Shown here: in pieces, positions 5,531-12,120 of the stretch
Layout of the letters: each line of letters opens with the position of its first letter
Position numbering within the stretch: the stretch's first letter is position 1
Assembly (NCBI GenBank): GCA_947626215.1
Contig: CANQRJ010000020.1
Location: forward strand, 1-17,205
Origin: an uncultured Bacilli bacterium
GTDB lineage: Bacteria > Bacillota_I > Bacilli_A > RF39 > UBA660
DNA length: 17,205 nucleotides
Direction of reading: 5' to 3'
Notes under the pieces: model-generated
Told to the model about the DNA's origin: nothing
Database searches by the model: none
Seen by the model: the letters and a program-made list of their open reading frames with translations, nothing else
Made by a program: the position numbers and the translations under genes

Positions 5531-7345
5531 ATGGAAACTTTAAAAGAGAGAAAAGAAATCAATCAAAAAGACTGTTGGGATTTAACAAAAGTTATTTCTA
5601 ATAAAACCGAATATCAAACTTTAATAAAAGAAGTTCAACAATGTAATGAAGGTATTTTAAAATTAAAAGGGCATCTTCTAGATGATGCCGAAACTCTTTA
5701 TCAATATTTATTGCTTGATGAAGAAGAAAGTCGAAAATTAGGTCGTTTAATTATTTATACTCGATTACATTTAGATGAAGATACCAGATTAAGTGCAAGT
5801 AAAAAAGAGGTTTTAGAAATTGAAAATTTAAGCCATCGTATTCATGAAAGTGAGTCTTTTGTTATCAGTGAATTTATGGAAAAAGATTTCTCTTATGTTC
5901 AAAATATTTTAAAACAAAAAAAAGAATTAGAAAAATATCATTTGTTTTTTGAAAGATTATATAAGGATAAAGAACGTATTTTAAGTGAGAAAGAAGAAAA
6001 GTTAATCGCGCTTGCATCGAGTGCTTTTGGAACACCAGAAAATGCTTTTGATGCTTTAGATATTACTGATGCGAAATTTGGGATTGTTTCAATTTCTCCT
6101 CGTAAAAAAGTAGAACTTACGAGTTATAATTATGGAGAATTATTAGAACATGAAAATCAAGAAGTAAGAAAAGAAGTCTTTCAAACTTTTTATAAATATT
6201 ATGAAGAACATAAGAATACCTTTTCGGCTCTTTTAAAGGGAAATTATCAAGAACTTGAATTTTTTAGAACAATTCGAAAATATCCAAGTGCTTTAGAAAT
6301 GGAATTAGATTCGATTGATGTGACAAAGTCCGTATATGATGAGCTTATATCATCCGTTCATCAATATATGAATTTGAATATTGATTTTCAAAAAATAAAA
6401 AAGGAATTACTAGGAGTAAAAGAATATCATTTATATGATACGTATGCTCCCGTGGTAAAGCCTTTAAAAACTCATTATAAGAAAGAAGATGCGATTCAAC
6501 TCGTACTCAAAGCTTTGGCTCCACTTGGAGAGGATTATCTTAAACATTTTCAATTTATTTTAGAAAATCAAACGGTTGATTTTTATCCTAATAAAGGAAA
6601 ACATACAGGAGCTTATCAATGGGGGTGCTTTGATTCTCCAAGTTATGTGTTATTGAATTTTACAGGCAATTTTGAATCTGTGAGTACCTTAGCTCATGAA
6701 ATGGGTCATGCCGTTCATTCGATGTATTCTAAAGATGCCAATCCTTATATTTATAGTCAATATGAAATTTTTCTTGCCGAGATTGCATCGACTGTCAATG
6801 AAACCCTTTTATCTTTTTATGCTTTAGACCATGCAAAGAAAAAAGAAGAAAAAATTTATTATTTATGTGAATTTTTAAATAAAGTAAAGGCAACGATTTA
6901 CCGTCAAACGATGTTTTCTGAGTTTGAATGTCTTATGAGTGAAAAAATGCAAAATCATGAAAGTTTAACAGAAGAAGTGATTTCTAATACGTATTATGAA
7001 CTAAATGAAACTTATTTTGAAGATTCTGTGATTCTTGATAATGAAATTCGTTATGAATGGATGAGGATTTCTCATTTTTATACGCCTTTTTATGTTTATC
7101 AATATGCAACAGGTCTTATCAGTGCACTTTGTATTGTCAGTGATTTATTAGGAGGTACACCAAACTTTCAAGAAAAATATATTGAATTTCTAAAAGGTGG
7201 AAGTCATAAAAATGTGTTAGATTTATTAAAAGATGTTTCGATTGATTTAACGACGAAAGAACCTTTTGAAAAAGCTTTTCATCTTATTGGTGAAAAATTA
7301 GAAGAATTAAAAAAATTAGTAAAGGACAGTGATCACGATGAATAA
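5531..7345 (+). CDS. pepF: M3-family oligoendopeptidase F
   Basis: This is a cytosolic zinc metallopeptidase that cleaves short peptides (roughly 5-20 residues), finishing protein degradation. The 604-residue length fits PepF. The helical N-terminal domain covers about 1-200 and the catalytic domain follows. The zinc motif HEMGH is at residues 389-393, with H389 and H393 as ligands and E390 as base. The third ligand is probably E417 in the FLAEIASTVNE segment. Conserved YQWGCFDSPSYVLLNF precedes the motif. The ATG at 5531 has SD AAAGGA. It lies between dnaK and dnaJ, transcribed with them, and its stop overlaps dnaJ by 8 nt. The position suggests heat-shock co-regulation and a role in peptide disposal during protein quality control, which is inference from context. 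Function as a peptidase is well supported. Confidence 0.93.
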   Translation: METLKERKEINQKDCWDLTKVISNKTEYQTLIKEVQQCNEGILKLKGHLLDDAETLYQYLLLDEEESRKLGRLIIYTRLHLDEDTRLSASKKEVLEIENLSHRIHESESFVISEFMEKDFSYVQNILKQKKELEKYHLFFERLYKDKERILSEKEEKLIALASSAFGTPENAFDALDITDAKFGIVSISPRKKVELTSYNYGELLEHENQEVRKEVFQTFYKYYEEHKNTFSALLKGNYQELEFFRTIRKYPSALEMELDSIDVTKSVYDELISSVHQYMNLNIDFQKIKKELLGVKEYHLYDTYAPVVKPLKTHYKKEDAIQLVLKALAPLGEDYLKHFQFILENQTVDFYPNKGKHTGAYQWGCFDSPSYVLLNFTGNFESVSTLAHEMGHAVHSMYSKDANPYIYSQYEIFLAEIASTVNETLLSFYALDHAKKKEEKIYYLCEFLNKVKATIYRQTMFSEFECLMSEKMQNHESLTEEVISNTYYELNETYFEDSVILDNEIRYEWMRISHFYTPFYVYQYATGLISALCIVSDLLGGTPNFQEKYIEFLKGGSHKNVLDLLKDVSIDLTTKEPFEKAFHLIGEKLEELKKLVKDSDHDE

Positions 7346-8477
7346 AAAAGATTATTATGAGGTCTTGGGGGTTCAAAAAAATGCAACTCAAGATGAAATA
7401 AAGTCGGCTTTTCGTAAACTTGCTAAGAAATATCATCCCGATGTGAATAAAGAACCAGGTGCCGAAGAAAAGTTCAAAGAAATTGGAGAAGCGTATGCCG
7501 TTTTATCAGATGAAAACAAACGTCGTCAATATGATCAATTTGGGCATGCCGCCTTTGAACAAGGTAGTGGGTCTTATGGTGGATTTGATCCTGGTGATAT
7601 TGATTTGAATGATATTTTAAGAAGTGTTTTTGGAGGAGGATTCGGAGGAGACTTTTCATCTTCTTTCTCATCTTTTTCTGATTTCTTTGGAGGAGGGGGC
7701 AGTAGCTCTTCTCGAGCTAGAAAGGGAAGAGATACTTTAGTCCGTTTAGACCTTACTTTTGAAGAGGCCGCATTCGGACTTGATAAAGATATTGAGTTAA
7801 CTTTAAATGATACTTGTAGTGAGTGTCATGGAAAAGGTGGCTTTGGTGAAAAAAAATGCGACTATTGTGGAGGACATGGTTATGTTGTAACCGAGCAAAG
7901 AAGTATTTTTGGAATTGTTCAAAGTCGAAATACTTGCCCAAAATGTGACGGAAGTGGAAAATCTTTTGATCGTGTTTGCTCCAAATGTAAAGGAACCGGT
8001 CAAACAAAATCGAAAAAAACGATTTCTATTCATATTCCAGAAGGTGTAGATACCGGACACCAACTTCGTATTAGTGGTAAAGGAGAGGCTGGTGTCAATG
8101 GTGGGTCCAATGGAGACATCTATTTCGAAATTCATGTGGCAAAAAGTCCATTTTATGAAAGAGATGGAGAAGATGTTACAGTCCATGTTCCTATTACAAT
8201 AACGGATGCCGTTTTAGGTTGTAAAAAAGAAGTTCCAACTATTTATGGAAATGTAATGATGGAAATTAAAGCAGGTTGTCAAAGTGGAACCAAATATAAA
8301 TTAAAAGGAAAAGGACTTAAAGTTCCTAATTCTTCTCGTAAAGGAGACGAGTATGTGGTGGTGGATGTCATGATTCCTACCAAACTTACAAGAGAACAAA
8401 AGAAATTATTTGAATCTTTAGAGGATACCGATTTAAAAACGAATTCTGAATTTAAAGATTATCAAAAATATTTATAA
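7338..8477 (+). CDS. dnaJ: DnaJ (Hsp40) co-chaperone
   Basis: DnaJ delivers substrates to DnaK and stimulates its ATPase. I place the start at ATG 7338 (MNKKDYYEVLG), with AAAGGA (7321-7326) upstream; the GTG at 7329 has no room for an SD. Length is 379 residues. The J domain covers 5-70 with the HPD motif at 33-35, followed by a Gly/Phe/Ser-rich linker (about 75-130). The zinc-finger domain (about 160-221) has all four CxxCxGxG-type repeats, starting at C160, C174, C200 and C214. The C-terminal peptide-binding domains follow. This is therefore a full type-I DnaJ. The ATG overlaps the pepF stop by 8 nt (ATGAATAA), which predicts translational coupling to the peptidase. It is the last gene of the operon, with a terminator overlapping its stop codon. 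Confidence 0.97.
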   Translation: MNKKDYYEVLGVQKNATQDEIKSAFRKLAKKYHPDVNKEPGAEEKFKEIGEAYAVLSDENKRRQYDQFGHAAFEQGSGSYGGFDPGDIDLNDILRSVFGGGFGGDFSSSFSSFSDFFGGGGSSSSRARKGRDTLVRLDLTFEEAAFGLDKDIELTLNDTCSECHGKGGFGEKKCDYCGGHGYVVTEQRSIFGIVQSRNTCPKCDGSGKSFDRVCSKCKGTGQTKSKKTISIHIPEGVDTGHQLRISGKGEAGVNGGSNGDIYFEIHVAKSPFYERDGEDVTVHVPITITDAVLGCKKEVPTIYGNVMMEIKAGCQSGTKYKLKGKGLKVPNSSRKGDEYVVVDVMIPTKLTREQKKLFESLEDTDLKTNSEFKDYQKYL

Positions 8478-8503
8478 AGAGAGTGCTTTTTTCTCTTTTT
8501 TTT
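8476..8503 (+). terminator. Intrinsic terminator of the dnaK operon
   Basis: AAAGAGA (8476-8482) pairs with TCTCTTT (8492-8498) over a 9-nt loop, with an eight-T run (8496-8503). The stem begins within the dnaJ stop codon. Confidence 0.75.
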
Positions 8504-8511
8504 GATACAAT
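8503..8511 (+). promoter_or_regulatory. Extended -10 promoter for the RnfC-like gene
   Basis: TGA (8503-8505) immediately precedes TACAAT (8506-8511). No good -35 lies 16-18 bp upstream, where the terminator sits, so this would rely on the extended -10. A start near 8518 gives a leader of about 14 nt that still contains SD AGAGGTGG (8521-8528). Confidence 0.5.
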
Positions 8512-8531
8512 ATTTTTGTTAGAGGTGGCCT

Positions 8532-9668
8532 ATGAGGAAGTACATAACGATTGCAAAAGATCCAAGTATTAAAGTTTCAAGTCATGTCACGGAAGTTATG
8601 TCTCCAAGTGTCATTTATTTGCCGATTCATGAAACAGATGATCTTCTTATCACGAAAAGAAAAGTCTACAAGGGTGATTCTTTATTTACAAATGGTGAAA
8701 ATCCATATTTTAGCCCCATTAGTGGATTTATTGAAAAAATTGTAAAAAGAGAAAATGGTTTTGGAGAAGTGGAAACGTATTTACAAATTAAAAATGATTT
8801 CCAAGAAAATGATTACTATCGTGGAGTAGAAAATACGACGATGATGATTACAACAGATATTAAGAAAAAAATAAAAGATTTTTTTGGGAAGAGTCAAGCC
8901 TCTTTAAAGTCTAGTGAATCTCTTATTTTAAATACGATAGAAGACGAACCTTATGTTGCCAACACTTCTTTTTTGTTAAAATTTTATGGAAGAGAAATTA
9001 TTTTAATGTTAGATGCCATCGCGACGACTTATAAAATTCCATCCATTCAAATTGTGTTAAAAGAAACGGACCGTGATAGTATTGAATCTTTAGAAGAAAT
9101 TTTAAATATATATCCGAATATTACCACGACCATTTTAAAAGATTATTATTTATTAGGAAAAAGTGAATTTTTAAAATCATTTTTAAATTTGAAAGAAAAT
9201 CAAATGATTTTTTCACCAGATGAACTGATTCGTTCTTATTATGAAATTTTTAAACTTCGAAAAATTGATTTTTTATATGTTACTTTTACGGGAGATGCGA
9301 TTTCTAATCCACAGGTTTTCAAAGTTAAAGTTGGAACGCCTATCAAAGATATTTTAGGGGAAGTCAAATTTTTAGTCTCAGAATACGATTTGATTACAAA
9401 CGGTCTATTAATGGGTAGTATTTGTGATGAAAATTTGATTATTGATTCTTCGATAAGAGTCATCTATGCAATGAAAAAAAATAAATGGAAAGAAAGTCCA
9501 TGTATTTCTTGTGGAAAATGTAATGAAGTTTGTCCCATGAATTGTAATCCTTATCGAAGTGTTCAAACAAAAGGAAAATATAAAAGTGAAAAGTGTATTT
9601 CTTGTGGACTTTGTACTTATGTGTGTCCTTCACATCTTTTTATTGAAAATTATACGAAAGGAAGGTAA
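8532..9668 (+). CDS. rnfC: RnfC-like electron-transfer protein with two 4Fe-4S clusters, divergent
   Basis: RnfC is the peripheral subunit of the Rnf ion-pumping ferredoxin:NAD+ oxidoreductase. The 378-residue protein is shorter than usual. It keeps an N-terminal barrel-sandwich region with SPISGFI (61-67), the LILNTIEDEPYVA segment (131-143, cf. LINGAECEPY), an SLBB-like YVTFTGDAISNP region (249-260), and two ferredoxin motifs: C324, C327, C330, C334 and C355, C358, C361, C365. It lacks the glycine-rich GGAGFPT-type motif and the YPQG-like segment associated with NADH/flavin binding in RnfC, so it may pass electrons without oxidising NADH. The start has SD AGAGGTGG. The RnfD-like gene follows after 2 nt. 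Rnf A, B, E and G are absent from the window. Homology is clear; function as a true Rnf subunit is doubtful. Confidence 0.78.
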   Translation: MRKYITIAKDPSIKVSSHVTEVMSPSVIYLPIHETDDLLITKRKVYKGDSLFTNGENPYFSPISGFIEKIVKRENGFGEVETYLQIKNDFQENDYYRGVENTTMMITTDIKKKIKDFFGKSQASLKSSESLILNTIEDEPYVANTSFLLKFYGREIILMLDAIATTYKIPSIQIVLKETDRDSIESLEEILNIYPNITTTILKDYYLLGKSEFLKSFLNLKENQMIFSPDELIRSYYEIFKLRKIDFLYVTFTGDAISNPQVFKVKVGTPIKDILGEVKFLVSEYDLITNGLLMGSICDENLIIDSSIRVIYAMKKNKWKESPCISCGKCNEVCPMNCNPYRSVQTKGKYKSEKCISCGLCTYVCPSHLFIENYTKGR

Positions 9669-9670
9669 AA

Positions 9671-10573
9671 ATGAAGAAAAAATATTTAACTTATCCAAGA
9701 AATTCAAAAAAGTTTTATTCTGTTTTAGTTTTCTTTTTTCTTCTTTTTTTCTCTTATGGAATTTATAAAAATGGGCTTGTTTATTTTTTTAACAAAGAAG
9801 TTCAAATTTCTAGTATTTATCCCTTTTTTCTTTTTTTCTTCATAGGGATTGTAGAATCTTTTGGTTATGCTTTTTTAAGAAAAGAAAAGAAGGATTTTCG
9901 GGTGTTATTAAGAGGAATGTGTCTTGCACTTTTAGTTCCGCCAAGCACACCCATAGGGCTTTTTGTTGTTTGTTCTCTTTTCTATTTTTTGATATTATTC
10001 TTAAGTTCTCTTTTTCTACCTAAAATATCTACAATGAATCTTTATAAAATTTTTCTTATTTTGGGAATGTTTTTGATGAATATTCCTCTTTGTAATGTTA
10101 TCGAAAGTTATAATTCTTATTTATATGGTACACTGGATGTTTTTTTTGGAAGAGGATTAGGAGGTTTTGGAACTACTAGTATTTTTCTCCTTATTTTATG
10201 TTATTTTTATTTAAGTACGGACTATTATTATAAAAAAGAAATGCCTATTTATGCACTTTCATCTTATGCTATTTTGTTTTTTCTTTTCTTTTTATCCACG
10301 CCTTCTTCTTTCTTTCTAAAAGATTTCTTTAATCCTTCAATCTTTTTTTTAAGTATTTTCTTTTTACCACAAAATGAAGTTTCACCGGTTTCTAAAAAAG
10401 GCCAAGTGATCTATTCTGTTGGAGTTGGATGTCTTAGTTTTCTTTTCATTCATTTTTTAGGATGGCTGGAAGGTGCTTTTTTAGCGTTTGGAATTGTTAA
10501 TTTGTTATATGCCGTCGGGAGTGTTCTTTTGATTCGACATTTTTCGACAAAAGAAACGCTTTACAAATCATAG
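9671..10573 (+). CDS. rnfD: RnfD/NqrB-like multi-pass membrane protein, divergent
   Basis: This 300-residue, very hydrophobic protein has about eight or nine predicted membrane helices. Two landmarks match the NqrB/RnfD/RnfE family: GMCLALLVPPSTPIG (about 77-91; cf. the GLLxALxLPP motif) and the glycine-rich GRGLGGFGTTSIF stretch (about 157-169; cf. the G-S-x-GETS motif). The SGATPL-type motif where RnfD carries covalent FMN is not visible; the region before the glycine-rich loop is shortened to ESYNSYLYGTLDVFF. The protein may therefore not bind FMN that way, or may have another role. SD AAAGGAAGG (9657-9665) lies over the end of the RnfC-like gene, 2 nt away, so the two are one operon and probably one complex at the membrane. 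Family call is moderate to good. Confidence 0.68.
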   Translation: MKKKYLTYPRNSKKFYSVLVFFFLLFFSYGIYKNGLVYFFNKEVQISSIYPFFLFFFIGIVESFGYAFLRKEKKDFRVLLRGMCLALLVPPSTPIGLFVVCSLFYFLILFLSSLFLPKISTMNLYKIFLILGMFLMNIPLCNVIESYNSYLYGTLDVFFGRGLGGFGTTSIFLLILCYFYLSTDYYYKKEMPIYALSSYAILFFLFFLSTPSSFFLKDFFNPSIFFLSIFFLPQNEVSPVSKKGQVIYSVGVGCLSFLFIHFLGWLEGAFLAFGIVNLLYAVGSVLLIRHFSTKETLYKS

Positions 10574-10588
10574 TTTTTTCGTTATAGT
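10560..10588 (+). promoter_or_regulatory. Sigma-A promoter of the putative thioester-domain gene
   Basis: TTTACA (10560-10565), a 17-bp spacer and TATAGT (10583-10588). The -35 lies within the end of the RnfD-like gene. Transcription would start near 10595, giving a leader of about 34 nt made up largely of the SD hairpin. Confidence 0.68.
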
Positions 10589-10608
10589 AAGACTTGCTTA
10601 AAAGACCA

Positions 10609-10623
10609 CTCCTTAAAAAGGAG
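10609..10623 (+). promoter_or_regulatory. SD-sequestering hairpin in the leader of the surface-protein gene
   Basis: CTCCTT (10609-10614) pairs perfectly with the SD AAGGAG (10618-10623) over a 3-nt AAA loop, 5 nt before the ATG. The whole ribosome-binding core is thus in a stem, which could limit translation or act as a simple thermometer-type switch. The pairing is seen; the regulatory role is inference. Confidence 0.6.
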
Positions 10624-10628
10624 AAACA

Positions 10629-12005
10629 ATGAAAAAATTATTATTTTGTATTTTTATGCTTACATTCTTTTCATTTACTTTAAATGTAAATGCAAGACTT
10701 GATGTAGAAAGGCATCGAACCGGTTATTATTATTTTTGTTCGGATAACGTGAAAAGAGAGATTTTACTTTTTGAAAATCTTGATACTCATGAGCCTATTT
10801 TTCAATTAAATTATTGTCAAAATGTTGATGAATTTTTAATAGAACCAGAAGAAGATACCGTTTTAACTTATGAAGAACTAGAAAAAATTAAAAATTATAT
10901 TATGGTTTATTTAGATCATCGTTCTTTTAAAGAAATAGATAGTTGGGATTTAGTGAATTTTCAAGTTTTAATTTGGAATCTTTGGAAAGAAAAAACAGGA
11001 GATGCGATTCGTTACAGTTTTGGGTATAATTATACTTTAGGTGAGGAATTGGATGAAAAATTAAAAACGTATTGGAGTCCTTTAGAATATTCTTATGAAG
11101 GGGTTACGGATACAGAAATGAATGTCTCTTTTGTTCCAATGTTATTTGATACGTATTCCATAGAAGGCGTGCGTTCGGATGCCACTTTAGAACAAAAAAA
11201 TCATACTTTTACTTTTAAGGCGTCTAAGCCAGGCTATTATACCTATGAAGTGAAATCTCCTTATTTTTTAGAAGACGTACGGTTTTATAAACAAGATCAA
11301 ATTCATCTTATTGAGGTCGCTAAACCAAAAGAAAAACCGGTGTTTGTCCATTTTCAAATAGAGGAAAAAGAAAAAACAAGCCATCATGTTCTTGTGTTAA
11401 AAGAAAACGGAATTGAAGTAAATTTAGAAAAAACAGATTATCTTTTAGATGAAAAAGTTTCTTTGGATGTCAAGTTAGATACTTCTTATGAATTAGAAGA
11501 TGTAAAAGCAATGACGATGAGTGGGGAAGAGATTCCAATGGATTCTTTCTCATTTCAAATGCCAAACGAGGACGTCGTAGTATGGATTAAAGGAAAAAAA
11601 GAAGAAAATAAAAGTCATTATCTTTTTGTTCCAAAAGAGGATGGAGTTTCTTTTTCAATTCCAAATACGGCTTTGGAAGGAGAATGGATTTCTTTTGGGT
11701 ATCAACTCGCCGAAGGGTACCAGTTATCTCATTTAAAGATTTTTACAATTTCCGGAAAAGAAATTGAAATCCAAAATCAAACATTTCAAATGCCGGATGA
11801 AGATCTTGTTTTTTGTTTTCAAATGCAAAAAGAAGAACCACAAAGTCTGGAAGAAAATAAAGAACAACAAAACTTGGAAGAACCTTCTTTTTTAGAAACT
11901 TATTATATTCCAAATACGAAAGTTACTTCTCTTGTGGTAGGAATTTTTTTTCTTCTATTTATGACAAGCATTTATCTTATTTTGAAAAGAAAATCAAAAA
12001 TATAA
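10629..12005 (+). CDS. Secreted, cell-wall or membrane-anchored protein with possible thioester domain and two InlB-like repeats
   Basis: 458 residues. A signal peptide covers about 1-22 (KK, hydrophobic core, likely cut after NVNA). Residues 30-150 resemble a thioester (TED) adhesin domain: GYYYFCSDN with C37, a second NYCQN with C63, a helix VLTYEELEKIKNYI, and FQVLIWNLW with Q112, like the TQxAIW block whose Gln bonds to Cys. Residues 251-320 and 329-398 are two tandem divergent InlB B-type repeats, each ending in a FQMPxED strand. The tail has IPNTK (427-431), a membrane helix (434-452) and KRKSKI, a layout like an LPXTG sorting signal but with K in place of G, so it may be sortase-anchored or just membrane-held. 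Strong promoter, SD in a hairpin, terminator after. Surface location is confident; the thioester is inference. Confidence 0.7.
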   Translation: MKKLLFCIFMLTFFSFTLNVNARLDVERHRTGYYYFCSDNVKREILLFENLDTHEPIFQLNYCQNVDEFLIEPEEDTVLTYEELEKIKNYIMVYLDHRSFKEIDSWDLVNFQVLIWNLWKEKTGDAIRYSFGYNYTLGEELDEKLKTYWSPLEYSYEGVTDTEMNVSFVPMLFDTYSIEGVRSDATLEQKNHTFTFKASKPGYYTYEVKSPYFLEDVRFYKQDQIHLIEVAKPKEKPVFVHFQIEEKEKTSHHVLVLKENGIEVNLEKTDYLLDEKVSLDVKLDTSYELEDVKAMTMSGEEIPMDSFSFQMPNEDVVVWIKGKKEENKSHYLFVPKEDGVSFSIPNTALEGEWISFGYQLAEGYQLSHLKIFTISGKEIEIQNQTFQMPDEDLVFCFQMQKEEPQSLEENKEQQNLEEPSFLETYYIPNTKVTSLVVGIFFLLFMTSIYLILKRKSKI

Positions 12006-12029
12006 AGTGTAAAATACGTGTAAAGTTTT

Positions 12030-12059
12030 GAAAAAATTGTCGATTTTGGCAATTTTTTC
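12030..12059 (+). terminator. Intrinsic terminator after the surface-protein gene
   Basis: A perfect 10-bp stem GAAAAAATTG/CAATTTTTTC (12030-12039 with 12050-12059) closes a 10-nt loop. The A-rich left and T-rich right arms make it a typical AT-genome terminator that could work in both directions. Confidence 0.72.
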
Positions 12060-12090
12060 ATGTTAAAAAAAAGGAAATGAGGGGTTCGCC

Positions 12091-12105
12091 TGGTATATAT
12101 ATAAT
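12091..12105 (+). promoter_or_regulatory. Tentative extended -10 promoter upstream of dnaG
   Basis: TGG followed by overlapping TATATA (12094-12099) and TATAAT (12100-12105). No -35 is recognisable. Transcription starting from TATAAT would begin at or after the SD AGGAGG (12107-12112), so only the upstream TATATA could give an SD-containing message, and barely. The true promoter may be elsewhere. Confidence 0.3.
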
Positions 12106-12120
12106 TAGGAGGAATTTTTT

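Noticed and set aside
7474..8186. Minus-strand ORFs opposite dnaJ
   Set aside because: They are mirror frames of a clear dnaJ with no SD or family resemblance. The same applies to minus-strand frames opposite dnaK, dnaG, the RnfC-like gene and trmK.
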